A stretch of 64,000 nt of DNA. Source: Alphaproteobacteria bacterium 46_93_T64. GTDB lineage: Bacteria > Pseudomonadota > Alphaproteobacteria > Sneathiellales > Sneathiellaceae. The notes beneath the pieces were generated by a model that made no database searches, was not told where the DNA came from, and worked only from the letters and a program-made list of their open reading frames with translations. Below are positions 1-8,676 of this stretch, one piece after another. Location of the stretch: assembly GCA_002163135.1 (NCBI GenBank), contig MAAN01000036.1, positions 62,001-126,000 of the forward strand, given 5' to 3'. The position numbers and the translations under genes were made by a program. Each line of letters starts with the position of its first letter. Position 1 is the stretch's first letter.

Positions 1-84
1 TTATTGCAATGGGGAACTGTTACACGGACCTTAAGGCACGTAATAGTTCACGCAAACTACAATTATTTAAATATTAGATAAATG

Positions 85-113
85 TGTCCTCGCTAGTTTA
101 ACCAGCGAGGACA
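85..113 (-). promoter_or_regulatory. Stem-loop downstream of xylF
   Basis: A perfect 10-bp inverted repeat (TGTCCTCGCT at 85-94 and AGCGAGGACA at 104-113, 9-nt loop) starts 8 bp after the xylF stop in the direction of transcription. No strong T-run follows, so it is more likely an intercistronic mRNA-stabilising or partial-termination hairpin between a binding-protein gene and its downstream transporter genes than a full terminator. The rest of positions 1-84 shows nothing recognisable. Confidence 0.65.
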
Positions 114-121
114 GGTAACGT

Positions 122-1147
122 TTATTTACAAACGTCTGCTTTTGCGCCGCCTGCGCAAAGCGCTTTCTTAGAAATCCAACCTGCATCCAATACGACGCTT
201 AGGTTTTTAGCTGTCACCGGTACTGGCTCCAGGAATTTCGCTGTCATCTTGGTCCCTGCTGGTGAAGTCCAGCTTGAGGAGCCAGATACTTCCATCAACT
301 TTTTACCCTTTGCAAGAGAAACAGCGATTTGACCCGCCGCTTTTCCGAGTTCACGCGCATCTTTCCAGACAGAAACGGTCTGTGTTCCAAGTGCAACGCG
401 GTTAAGAGCTGCATGGTCTCCGTCTTGACCAGAAACAGGCAAACCTTCCATGCCCTGCGCAGTAAGAGCCGCAACCACTCCACCAGCTGTGCCGTCATTA
501 GAGGCAATAACTGCATCGACCTTATTATCTTGTGCCGTCAGAATTTGTTCCATGTTACGCTGCGCGTTAGCAGGCAACCAACCATCTGTATAGGCTTCAG
601 CAACGATTTTAATTTTACCAGAATCCACAGCCGATTGGATAATTTCCTGCTGACCACCGCGTAAGAAATCTGCGTTCGGATCTGTAGGAGATCCTTTGAT
701 CATTACATAATTACCGTTTGGCATAGCAGCGAGAACCGCTCTTGCCTGCATCCGTCCGACTTCAACATTGTCGAATGTTAAATAGAAAGCACGTGGATCT
801 TCAATGAGACGGTCATATCCAACTACCGGAATTCCTTCGTCTGATGCTGCGCTTACAGCCGGTCCAATTGCGGCAGCGTCTTGCGCCAATATAATAAGTG
901 CGTTTGCGCCCCGTGCAATAAGGCTTTCAACGTCAGAAAGTTGTTTTGCTGACGAACTTTGTGCGTCTGCAGAAATATACTTCGCGCCAGCTGCATCGAG
1001 TGCAGATTTTATCGCGGCCTCATCTGTCTTCCAACGTTCTTCCTGAAAATTTGACCAACTTACGCCAACAATTAGCTCACCTGCCATAGCAGAACTTGCG
1101 ATTACCGTTGCAAGTGCGGCTACTGTTATTAATTTGATGCCCTTCAT
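122..1147 (-). CDS. xylF: D-xylose ABC transporter substrate-binding protein XylF
   Basis: Periplasmic binding protein of a sugar ABC importer, 341 aa, the usual size of XylF. The first ~22 residues are a Sec signal peptide ([18 protein letters not shown], then GELIVG). The body is a periplasmic-binding-protein type 1 fold: [13 protein letters not shown] at the start of the mature protein, PVVGYDRLI, the [10 protein letters not shown] segment and the ASNDGTAGG and GQDGDHAAL sugar-pocket stretches typical of XylF. A paired Cys near the C-terminus ([11 protein letters not shown]) is also typical. It is transcribed leftwards, divergent from a xylose dehydrogenase and ROK regulator, and a hairpin follows it, so xylG/xylH-type ATPase and permease genes probably lie outside the window. 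Xylose specificity rests on family resemblance and neighbours. Confidence 0.9.
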   Translation of the reverse strand: MKGIKLITVAALATVIASSAMAGELIVGVSWSNFQEERWKTDEAAIKSALDAAGAKYISADAQSSSAKQLSDVESLIARGANALIILAQDAAAIGPAVSAASDEGIPVVGYDRLIEDPRAFYLTFDNVEVGRMQARAVLAAMPNGNYVMIKGSPTDPNADFLRGGQQEIIQSAVDSGKIKIVAEAYTDGWLPANAQRNMEQILTAQDNKVDAVIASNDGTAGGVVAALTAQGMEGLPVSGQDGDHAALNRVALGTQTVSVWKDARELGKAAGQIAVSLAKGKKLMEVSGSSSWTSPAGTKMTAKFLEPVPVTAKNLSVVLDAGWISKKALCAGGAKADVCK

Positions 1148-1213
1148 TTCTCTCTCCCTATGAATTGAGCGCAGTTCTCCCTTTCCGCGCTTGACCTAAC
1201 AACTATCATTCGT

Positions 1214-1236
1214 TTTAATTTGCATGTCAAATTAAA
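1214..1236. promoter_or_regulatory. Inverted repeat, candidate XylR (ROK) operator 1
   Basis: TTTAATTTG, a 5-nt spacer CATGT, then CAAATTAAA: perfect 9-bp arms. It lies 67 bp upstream of the xylF start. The core TTTG-N5-CAAA recurs at 1318-1342. AT-rich symmetrical sites of this size suit a ROK-family repressor such as the one encoded at 2187-3413. Confidence 0.6.
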
Positions 1237-1317
1237 TTGCTCGGAAAAACGCACCAAATCACCTCACATTTTTCGTTTATCAAAGGATATGATATAAATT
1301 TCAGGTTGTTTGATGAT

Positions 1318-1342
1318 ATTTTATTTGTTATTCAAAATAAAT
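1318..1342. promoter_or_regulatory. Inverted repeat, candidate XylR (ROK) operator 2
   Basis: ATTTTATTTG, spacer TTATT, then CAAAATAAAT: 10-bp arms with two mismatches, and the same TTTG-N5-CAAA core and 5-nt spacing as the site at 1214-1236. It lies about 65 bp upstream of the dehydrogenase start. The two sites are about 105 bp apart and would cover both divergent promoters. Confidence 0.55.
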
Positions 1343-1407
1343 AACTTAGATAACCGCTATGTCTGATTTTGAGAGAAAACAGAATAATTACAGAAAGCCG
1401 GTCTAAC

Positions 1408-2190
1408 ATGACAAATACAAGCACGGGGCCCAATTCACTTTATTCCGACTTACAAGATAAAGGAATATTCATTTCCGGCGGCGCTACCGGCATAGGGCGC
1501 GATCTTGTGATATCTTTTCGCCAACAAGGCGCGCATGTCCTGTTTGTCGATATTAACAAAGCAGCAGGAATTGCACTTTGTCAGGAGTTATCGGATACAA
1601 CCGACGGCTCTACAACCTTCGTTGAGGCCGACGTTACAAACGACAATGACCTAGAATCCGCAATAAGAGAAACAAATGAATTAGGTAGCGGTTTGTATTC
1701 TGTTATCAATAATGCCGCCTATGATCTACGACACAAGTTCGAAGACATCACACCTGAGATATTCGCGTCCACTGTCGATGTAAACCTCCGCCACCAATTG
1801 AAAGCAGCGCAAGTTGGTTACGAGTTGATGAGATCTCGCAACGAAGGGTCCATCATCAACTTTGGTTCTGTCGCGCCAAAGATGGGAACTAAAGATCTGG
1901 ACGTATACGGCGCCTGCAAAATGGGGGTTCATGGTTTAACACGATCTATGGCAAGAACAATGGGACCGCATAATATTCGCGTAAACACGTTGGTACCCGG
2001 TTGCATTCTGACGCCAAGACAACTGGAGCTGTGGATTTCGCCCGAAGATGAAAAAAATATTCGTTCACTTCAATGTCTTGATCGAAGATTAATTGGTAAA
2101 GATGTTGCTGAACTCGCCCTCTTTCTGGCATCGAACTCTTCATCAGCCTGCACAGCCCAGGAATTCGTCGTGGATGGAGGTATTACTTGA
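1408..2190 (+). CDS. xylB: NAD-dependent D-xylose 1-dehydrogenase (SDR, Caulobacter XylB type)
   Basis: Short-chain dehydrogenase expected to oxidise D-xylose to xylonolactone in the oxidative (Weimberg/Dahms) route. The glycine-rich nucleotide site is SGGATGIGR, and the catalytic Tyr/Lys are in YGACK. Several stretches follow the Caulobacter enzyme closely as I know it: NNAxxDxRHK, VNLRHQLKAAQ, INFGS, VPGCILTPRQ, QCL and LFLASNSSSACTAQE. The protein is 260 aa from ATG 1408. A longer frame from TTG 1369 exists but is less likely. It starts the rightward xyl operon and its stop overlaps the regulator start by 4 bp. It could instead prefer L-arabinose, since enzymes of this family act on both sugars. 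In Caulobacter the name xylB denotes this dehydrogenase, not xylulokinase. Confidence 0.8.
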   Translation: MTNTSTGPNSLYSDLQDKGIFISGGATGIGRDLVISFRQQGAHVLFVDINKAAGIALCQELSDTTDGSTTFVEADVTNDNDLESAIRETNELGSGLYSVINNAAYDLRHKFEDITPEIFASTVDVNLRHQLKAAQVGYELMRSRNEGSIINFGSVAPKMGTKDLDVYGACKMGVHGLTRSMARTMGPHNIRVNTLVPGCILTPRQLELWISPEDEKNIRSLQCLDRRLIGKDVAELALFLASNSSSACTAQEFVVDGGIT

Positions 2191-3413
2191 TCGGCTCCGG
2201 CTCCTTTAAAATTCAGACAATGTCCAAGGCGGGAAACCGCGCGGCTATATTGGAATGTATTAGCACCGCCGAAGAAATTGCACGTGTTGATATCGCGCAA
2301 GCGACAGGCATTAATGCCGCAACAGTTACCGCTTTAACCAGTGAATTGCTTGATGAAGGTATCGTCGAAGCATTAATGGATGAAGAAAAACAAAATACAA
2401 AACGTGGCCGGCCACGCGTCAAGCTCTGCCTTAACCCTAAAGCCTTCAACCTTGCCGGCGCGAAAATATCAGAAGACGCCATCACCGTTGCTATTATTGA
2501 TTTTGCAGGCACCCTATTGTCAGAACATATGCAAAAGGGAAACAGCTTTGCAATTCCGAAGCACAAGCTAGCTGCAAACCTTAAGAAAGCTATTTCTGTG
2601 GCCGTTGATAAGGCGGGTTTGCACATCGACGATATCACTGCCCTCGGCGTTGGTATTCCAGGATATGTCGACATCGCGTCTGAATGTGTTCATTGGAGCC
2701 CTGCCCTTTCTGACACACCAACAAATTTTGTAGAAACTTTACGGGCTACGTTCGATTTTCCTGTGATGCTGGATAACGATGTAAACCTCGCAGCACTTGC
2801 CGAGCAGCGCTTTGGTCTTGGCAAAGGCATATCCGACTTTTTGGTCGTAACGATCGAACACGGCGTCGGTATGGGAATTGTTCTCAATAATAATTTATTC
2901 AGGGGCACTCGAGGCCTGGGCGGAGAGTTTGGACATACAAAAGTTCAATTGAACGGTGCCTTATGTCGCTGCGGTCAAAGAGGATGTTTGGAAGCCTACG
3001 TTGCGGACTACGCGCTCCTTCGGGAGGCGGATACAGCTATCAAGCTACAAAGCGCGAATAATTTACCAACAGCCCAACGCCTAGAAGCACTCTACCTTGA
3101 AGCAAAATCCGGTAATCAAGCCGCTCTTTCCATCTTTGAAAGAGCTGGTAAAATTTTTGGAATGGGCTTAGCCAATCTGGTGAATATTTTCGATCCGTCG
3201 TTGATTATTTTCGCAGGCGAGCGAATGCAATTTGACTTTCTGTACGAAGAAGACGTTCTAGAAGAATTACGACGGAACACTTTACAGATAGATCGAGCCC
3301 CCCCTAAGGTTCAAGTTCATAAATGGGGTGATTTATTATGGGCAAAAGGGGCAGCGGCATGGGCAACAGAGTATGTCATTCATCAAGCTGCTGCGAAAAA
3401 TAATGAAAGCTAA
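2187..3413 (+). CDS. xylR: ROK-family transcriptional repressor, XylR-like
   Basis: Sugar-responsive repressor, 408 aa. An N-terminal winged helix-turn-helix (about residues 15-75, ARVDIAQATGINAATVTALT) is followed by a ROK sugar-kinase-like domain. That domain has LGVGIPGYVD, the DNDVNLAALAE segment and the zinc-binding cluster C-R-C-G-Q-R-G-C-L-E. The chosen start is TTG 2187, which overlaps the stop of the dehydrogenase and has a GGAGG ribosome-binding site at 2174-2178. ATG 2220 is an alternative but has no such site. Probable ligand: xylose or a derived metabolite. Probable targets: the two inverted repeats in the xylF/xylB intergenic region. Confidence 0.8.
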   Translation: MIGSGSFKIQTMSKAGNRAAILECISTAEEIARVDIAQATGINAATVTALTSELLDEGIVEALMDEEKQNTKRGRPRVKLCLNPKAFNLAGAKISEDAITVAIIDFAGTLLSEHMQKGNSFAIPKHKLAANLKKAISVAVDKAGLHIDDITALGVGIPGYVDIASECVHWSPALSDTPTNFVETLRATFDFPVMLDNDVNLAALAEQRFGLGKGISDFLVVTIEHGVGMGIVLNNNLFRGTRGLGGEFGHTKVQLNGALCRCGQRGCLEAYVADYALLREADTAIKLQSANNLPTAQRLEALYLEAKSGNQAALSIFERAGKIFGMGLANLVNIFDPSLIIFAGERMQFDFLYEEDVLEELRRNTLQIDRAPPKVQVHKWGDLLWAKGAAAWATEYVIHQAAAKNNES

Positions 3414-4728
3414 GTGCTTATCACTTTGTCTTGTATTCTTTTGCTCAATCGCGTGGGCGGATCCCGTTAAATACCCAAGCGCCCCGACCGATACCGATTA
3501 CAAAAATATAATGCCAGAGCGCGCTAAACTGGGGCGGTTTTTGTTCTTTGATCCCATTTTAAGCGGCAACAAAAATATCGCTTGTGCTACTTGCCATCAT
3601 CCCAAATTAGGAACGTCTGATGGGATGTCGCTCGCTATCGGTGAAGGCGGTAAAGGTTTGGGCCCAGAAAGACGCTATGTCTCTGGCAGTAACGCCCCTG
3701 AGCAACGCATTGGCAGACACTCACCCAATCTTTTTAATCTTGGTGCGTCAGAATTCCGCATCCTCTTTCATGATGGCCGGTTGGAAGCACATGACACCGG
3801 AGTATCCGGTTTTCGCACCCCACTAGAAGGAGATATGGCTAAAAACTTTGATGGTGCCCTTTCTGCACAGGCTATGTTCCCTGTATTATCAGGCGATGAA
3901 ATGGCGGGTCATTACAGTGAAAACGAAATTTCCAAATCTGTCCGTATTGGATTATTAACAGGCCCAAATGGCGCATGGAAGAAGATCACCAAACGGGTCA
4001 CGGACATCCCTGAATATCGTCGTCTATTCACAGATATCTACGGTACGACGAAAACTGTTACCTTCACTGATATTGCTAACGTTATTGCTGATTTTGTTGC
4101 AACCGAATTTCGCGCTGACAATAGTTCGTGGGATAAGTATTTACGTGGCGAAATAAAATTATCTGCCGATGCGCAACGTGGTGCAGAGCTTTTCTATGGC
4201 AAAGCAAATTGTGTAGCCTGTCATTCTGGAAAGTTTCAAACAGATCATGACTTTCACGCCATTAGCATGCCACAATTTGGGCCCGGTAGAAATGCTCGGT
4301 TTGAAGGGCATCAACGCGACATCGGCCGAAAGCGTGTTACAGGAAAGAATGAAGACGCTTATAAATTCAGAACACCCAGTTTGCGAAACATTGCCTTAAC
4401 GGCACCCTACGGTCATACAGGCGCATACCCTACACTTGAGAGTATCATTAGCCACCATCTGGACCCACAACAGTCTTTCGCAAAATATGATTTCAAGTTG
4501 GCTAAACTTCCAAAATTTGGCGATTTAAAACAAGATGATTTTCAGATTATGAAAAACGCTCGCGAGGGTGCTGAAATCCTTGCTGCGAATGAGCTTGAGA
4601 AGCAGTCATTATCTCCTGAAGAAATAGTATATCTAGTTGAATTTTTGCGTTCATTGACAGATGAAACGTTCAAGCTTGGACGGCTCGGAGTTCCAAAAAA
4701 AGTTCCAAGTGGCTTGCCTGTCGACTAA
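3403..4728 (+). CDS. Dihaem cytochrome c peroxidase / MauG-family protein
   Basis: Exported dihaem c-type cytochrome, 441 aa from ATG 3403. The N-terminus is a signal peptide (KAKCLSLCLVFFCSIAWA before DPVKYP). Two haem-attachment motifs are present, CATCH near residue 65 and CVACH near residue 272, with the FRTPSLRNIALTAPYGHTGAY region that follows the second haem in this family. The annotated frame could begin at GTG 3328, but the signal peptide favours 3403, overlapping the ROK gene by 11 bp. It ends tail-to-tail with the CRTAC1-like gene, the two stops overlapping. MauG-type proteins oxidise a protein substrate or detoxify peroxide. Why one sits in a xylose operon is not evident. Confidence 0.8.
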   Translation: MKAKCLSLCLVFFCSIAWADPVKYPSAPTDTDYKNIMPERAKLGRFLFFDPILSGNKNIACATCHHPKLGTSDGMSLAIGEGGKGLGPERRYVSGSNAPEQRIGRHSPNLFNLGASEFRILFHDGRLEAHDTGVSGFRTPLEGDMAKNFDGALSAQAMFPVLSGDEMAGHYSENEISKSVRIGLLTGPNGAWKKITKRVTDIPEYRRLFTDIYGTTKTVTFTDIANVIADFVATEFRADNSSWDKYLRGEIKLSADAQRGAELFYGKANCVACHSGKFQTDHDFHAISMPQFGPGRNARFEGHQRDIGRKRVTGKNEDAYKFRTPSLRNIALTAPYGHTGAYPTLESIISHHLDPQQSFAKYDFKLAKLPKFGDLKQDDFQIMKNAREGAEILAANELEKQSLSPEEIVYLVEFLRSLTDETFKLGRLGVPKKVPSGLPVD

Positions 4729-6314
4729 AACTCCAAATTTGTCACAAGCAATTCTGTTCCTGATTTTTCAAGAACTATGTGTTGATTGACATCAACTTCG
4801 TACCAGTTACTTTTACCGCCACCTGGCCAAAGAATTCGGATTTGGGCTTTAGTTTCTTTTCCAATTCCAAAATGATGAAATCCGGCGTGACCGCTTGCAT
4901 GCCCGCCGCCGATTGTGATTTCCCGGTGCCAGACACGTTCTCCCGCTTTAACCTCGATCCATGCACCAACTGCACTTGGATTACTTCCTTTTTGTTCAAT
5001 CTTCAGGGACAAATACGAGCCGGTGTCTTTTGACATATTCTCCAAAATCTCAACGTTCGCGCGTCTATTCACAACAACTATGTCCAGAAGCCCATCCAGA
5101 TTTAGATCAACAACAACCGCACCTCGAGCCCTATGTAAACTCGCAACACCAGCCTCCAGCCCAACTTCTATAAATCGGCCATTTGGTTGGCCCATCATTA
5201 GATTGTTGGGGTCTGCCATTGCAGCATCTGGCATTTGATCAACGTTCCCCTTGGTAACAAACAGGTCATCAACTCCGTCATTATCAACATCTCCAAATTC
5301 AGCATGCCAACCGGTTGAGGGTCTGCCATCCCCGCCTACATAAGGTCTCTGCGCAGTAACGCCGACTTCAAATCGAGCATTTTCAAAACTCGGTTTTCCA
5401 TCTTCTTTAAGAAACTGTAATTTTTGATCGCCCATACTTGTCAAATATACTTCAGAAATTCCATCCCCTGTGATGTCACGACTAGCAATTCCCATTCCCC
5501 AAATACTGTGATTATTCCACCCTTCCGTTTTGGAATACAAAGTTGGTTTATCCTGCATTTTCCATAACTGCTCAGCACCGCCCCTCACATAATAATGCCG
5601 ATCATTTGAGACGCGGAGATCTTGACGGCCTGTTCGTCCCCAGTCACTGAATAACATGGAAAGACTGCAAAAACCGGGAGATAGAGTGTGCGGCGCAAGA
5701 TAAGAATTATCCTGTGGGCGATATAATTGATTGTTCTCGCATGTGCCGAAGGGTGCATCTTTATGATCTCTATCAACATAATTACCAACCGCCAGTGTTG
5801 GTAAGCTCTGGCCCCGCTCCCAAGTCGCAGAAAATGCAGTACTCCACATCCCGTGATCTTGATAACCAAAGCGCTCATTCGCTAGAGAAAAGGAACAATC
5901 CGGACCGCCCCTTAGAATTTTATTCTCGCCAACTTTCAGCAAAAACAAATCCAACCAACCGTCACTATCAATATCCAGCGGATAAACGCCGACGGTTCCT
6001 ATTTCACTCGTCGTTTCAATTATCTTAAAGGTAACGCGACCGTTCGCATCAGCAGAAGTATTTAAAAACAATTGATCTCTTGAGTTGCCACCAGATAGAT
6101 AGATTTCTGGATATCCGTCTCCGTTACAATCAAAGGCTGCAACACCCCCGCCGACAAAATGCTCCCATCCCCCCGTATAGATATGTTGGATATTGAGTTC
6201 CGTAGCGCGATCAATAAACTTTGGAGAATTTGCATTAACACTTGAAGGTAATACATTGAAAATAATGAATAACAGCAATTTAAAAAGGCCAAGATATCTC
6301 AAATTTACAGTCAT
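4725..6314 (-). CDS. CRTAC1-like FG-GAP/VCBS repeat protein with ASPIC/UnbV domain
   Basis: Secreted beta-propeller protein, 529 aa, with an N-terminal signal peptide (LGLFKLLLFIIFNVLPSSVNA). Repeated calcium-binding-like FG-GAP/VCBS units are visible: DCNGDGYPEIYLSGG, DIDSDGWLDLFLL, DITGDGISEVYLT, DVDNDGVDDLFVT and DLNLDGLLDIVVV. The C-terminal region (GSNPSAVGAWIEVKAGE, IGGGHASGHAGFHHFGIG, ILWPGGG) is an ASPIC/UnbV domain. It lies 33 bp downstream of the lacI-type gene on the same strand and converges on the dihaem peroxidase. CRTAC1-like proteins often occur beside MauG-type cytochromes, which may make the pair functional partners. Substrate unknown. Confidence 0.8.
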   Translation of the reverse strand: MTVNLRYLGLFKLLLFIIFNVLPSSVNANSPKFIDRATELNIQHIYTGGWEHFVGGGVAAFDCNGDGYPEIYLSGGNSRDQLFLNTSADANGRVTFKIIETTSEIGTVGVYPLDIDSDGWLDLFLLKVGENKILRGGPDCSFSLANERFGYQDHGMWSTAFSATWERGQSLPTLAVGNYVDRDHKDAPFGTCENNQLYRPQDNSYLAPHTLSPGFCSLSMLFSDWGRTGRQDLRVSNDRHYYVRGGAEQLWKMQDKPTLYSKTEGWNNHSIWGMGIASRDITGDGISEVYLTSMGDQKLQFLKEDGKPSFENARFEVGVTAQRPYVGGDGRPSTGWHAEFGDVDNDGVDDLFVTKGNVDQMPDAAMADPNNLMMGQPNGRFIEVGLEAGVASLHRARGAVVVDLNLDGLLDIVVVNRRANVEILENMSKDTGSYLSLKIEQKGSNPSAVGAWIEVKAGERVWHREITIGGGHASGHAGFHHFGIGKETKAQIRILWPGGGKSNWYEVDVNQHIVLEKSGTELLVTNLEF

Positions 6315-6347
6315 TACAGCCCCTTAACAATCAAACACCGCGAGTTA

Positions 6348-7379
6348 TCACTCAACCTTTTTTACAGATTTTCTAATAATAAGCTGGCTGCCTAGCGTGG
6401 TCAAATCAGCAATTTTGGCATCAGCACTTGATATCAATTCAACAAGTTGTTCCATTGCGACAACACCTAGCTGACGCCTCGGTTGGTGTATTGTTGTTAG
6501 AGTAGGATAATAATGCTCTGCAATCTCAATGTCATCAAAACCAACCACAGAAATATCATCAGGAACGGAAAAACCTGCCTCCCGTGCAGCGCTAATCACG
6601 CCCATAGCTATTTCGTCATTGGCACAGAAAATCGCAGTTGGAATAGCTTCTTTCTGGTTAATTTTTCCAAATGCTTGTTTACCGGAATTAATGGTAAAAT
6701 CACCGTAGAAAATATCGCTCAGGTTTTGTGCTAGGCCAGCGTTTTCAAGTGCTGATAAAAACCCATCGCGGCGATCTTTAGTCAAAATATTATCAATGGG
6801 TCCCGCCACATGAACAATGTTGGTATGTCCCATTTCAATGAGATGCTGTGTAGCAAGGCACGCGGCATCCACATTATCTATTACGACTGTTGGTAAATCG
6901 ACATTAGGTATCCGTTCACACAAAGCGACCATTGGCGGTAGATTACTCATATCACCAATAATTTTTTGCGCTCCATTGGGAACAGGAACATGTCCATTTA
7001 GGAGCAAAATACCGTCGGCCAAATTACTTTGGACATAGCTTGCGTAAATATGTTCACGTGCTGGATCATTATTGGTGTTAGCAATCAGAACGTTATACCC
7101 TTCGCGGGTTGCAACGCTTTCGATCCCCGATAAAATTTCGGAGAAAAACGGATTACTTATATCTGGCACAAGCGCAACAACCATACCTGTACGGTCCAAG
7201 CGCAGGTTCCTTGCCATTACATTTTGCGTATAACCGGTTTCAAGGACCGCTGCATTTACCTTTTCGCGTGTTTTTTCAGACACGACATCCGGTTTTTGAA
7301 GGGCACGACTAACCGTTGCGTTGGATACGCCAGCCAAACGCGCAACATCTCCAATCGTTATATTCCTGTTTCTCATCAA
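6348..7379 (-). CDS. LacI-family transcriptional regulator
   Basis: 343 aa. The N-terminal LacI DNA-binding domain is clear: TIGDVARLAGVSNATVSRAL, then the hinge helix ending YTQNVMARNLR. A periplasmic-binding-protein-like effector domain follows (VPDISNPFFSEILSGIE, FCANDEIAMG, VGFDDIEIAEHYYPTLTTIHQP). It is the penultimate gene of the long leftward catabolic operon and sits 133 bp after its last enzyme gene. Two palindromes with a central CG in the operon leader (20191-20204, 20221-20240) have the form of LacI-family operators and are its likely targets. The effector is probably a sugar or sugar acid handled by the operon. Confidence 0.88.
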   Translation of the reverse strand: MMRNRNITIGDVARLAGVSNATVSRALQKPDVVSEKTREKVNAAVLETGYTQNVMARNLRLDRTGMVVALVPDISNPFFSEILSGIESVATREGYNVLIANTNNDPAREHIYASYVQSNLADGILLLNGHVPVPNGAQKIIGDMSNLPPMVALCERIPNVDLPTVVIDNVDAACLATQHLIEMGHTNIVHVAGPIDNILTKDRRDGFLSALENAGLAQNLSDIFYGDFTINSGKQAFGKINQKEAIPTAIFCANDEIAMGVISAAREAGFSVPDDISVVGFDDIEIAEHYYPTLTTIHQPRRQLGVVAMEQLVELISSADAKIADLTTLGSQLIIRKSVKKVE

Positions 7380-7411
7380 AAGTTATTCTCTTCACGAAGC
7401 AGAGCTTTAAA

Positions 7412-7436
7412 ACCGATTTTCTTATGAAAAATCGGT
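7412..7436 (-). terminator. Inverted repeat between enzyme gene and lacI (weak terminator or operator)
   Basis: ACCGATTTT (7412-7420) and AAAATCGGT (7428-7436) are perfect 9-bp arms with a 7-nt loop. On the minus strand the hairpin is followed by TTTT and then AAAGC. This could be a weak terminator for the upstream operon or an autoregulatory site for the LacI-type gene that begins 33 bp further on. The sequence does not decide. Confidence 0.45.
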
Positions 7437-7512
7437 CAATTTTCAAGACACAATAGAGAACTTTAGGTTTAATTCAATTCAATCAGAAACAAATTTCCAA
7501 CGACAATCGACG

Positions 7513-8667
7513 TCAATCGATAGGCGTCCATAAAGCCCCTTGTTGACTTGATGAAACAGCGGCTTCAATGAATTTCAAACCATCAAGGCCATCATGCACG
7601 TTCGGAACAAGGGTATCAGCATCAGATATAATCATGTCCGCAATATCTGAGTAGATATTTGCGAATCCTTCTAGATAACCCTCAGGATGGCCAGGTGGAA
7701 TTCGCGTGCCTGCCTCAGCAATTGGCAGATTTCCAGCCCCTCCACGAGTGATGTGTCGTGGTTGCTCGCCAAAGGGTGAGAAAAGTAAATAGTTTGGATC
7801 TTCCTGCGACCATTCCAAACCCGCCTTTTCACCATAAACCCTTAACCTAAGTCCATTTTCGTTACCAGGTGCCACCTGACTTGACCAAAGCATACCTCGA
7901 GCACCGTTTTCGTATCTCATCATGATTTGAGCATTATCATCCAACAAACGCCCCTCAACAAACGCCGTTAACTCAGCGCAAATTTCAGTAGGCTTCAAAC
8001 CGGTTACAAAATTTGCCAGATTATAGGCATGAGTACCGATATCCCCGATACAGCCACCAGCTCCTGATTGTTTTGGATCTGTGCGCCAGTTTGCTTGTTT
8101 GTTGTCCCCACCTTCTTGCTTGGTTGTCAGCCAATCTTGCGGATATTCAACCTGTACAACCCGTATTTTACCAAGGGCGCCTTCAGCGATCATTTGACGC
8201 GCCTGACGGGCCATCGGGTAACCCGTATAATTGTGTGTTAAAGCAAACTTTTTACCGCTTTGTTCAACTATCGAAATTAGTTCTCGCGCTTCGTCAGAAT
8301 TAAGTGTCATTGGTTTATCACAAATAACGTTAATTCCAGCTTCCAGAAAAGCTTTGGCGGGCTCAAAATGCATATTGTTGGGCGTTACAATGGAAACCAC
8401 GTCGATACCGTCTTCCCGAGCGGCCTCCATTTTCGCCATTTCCCGAAAATCCGTATAGGCACGATCTTCTGCAATATGAAGTTCAACAGCAGAAGACTTT
8501 GCCCGCGCAGCGTCTGACGACAAAGCACCTGCAACCAACTCGAACCGATCATCAAGACGCGCCGCAATTCGGTGCACAGCCCCGATAAACGATCCTTGTC
8601 CACCGCCAACCATACCCAAACGTAGACGGCGATTTGAAATCGGTGATGAATTTCCTTCAATAGTCAT
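7513..8667 (-). CDS. Gfo/Idh/MocA-family oxidoreductase
   Basis: NAD(P)-dependent sugar or cyclitol dehydrogenase, 384 aa. An N-terminal Rossmann fold (LGMVGGGQGSFIGAVH) is followed by the family hallmark CDKPM around residue 117 (the usual EKP, with D for E). The C-terminal alpha/beta domain includes the GGCIGDIGTHAYNLANF segment, with the substrate-pocket Asp and His. It begins 9 bp downstream of a TIM-barrel isomerase gene, a pairing typical of inositol, glucoside or sugar-acid catabolism. The substrate cannot be assigned from sequence. Confidence 0.82.
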   Translation of the reverse strand: MTIEGNSSPISNRRLRLGMVGGGQGSFIGAVHRIAARLDDRFELVAGALSSDAARAKSSAVELHIAEDRAYTDFREMAKMEAAREDGIDVVSIVTPNNMHFEPAKAFLEAGINVICDKPMTLNSDEARELISIVEQSGKKFALTHNYTGYPMARQARQMIAEGALGKIRVVQVEYPQDWLTTKQEGGDNKQANWRTDPKQSGAGGCIGDIGTHAYNLANFVTGLKPTEICAELTAFVEGRLLDDNAQIMMRYENGARGMLWSSQVAPGNENGLRLRVYGEKAGLEWSQEDPNYLLFSPFGEQPRHITRGGAGNLPIAEAGTRIPPGHPEGYLEGFANIYSDIADMIISDADTLVPNVHDGLDGLKFIEAAVSSSQQGALWTPID

Positions 8668-8676
8668 TTTCGCGCC

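Noticed and set aside
1369-1407. TTG-started longer version of the xylose dehydrogenase
   Set aside because: It has no ribosome-binding site; the ATG at 1408 gives the family's usual N-terminus.
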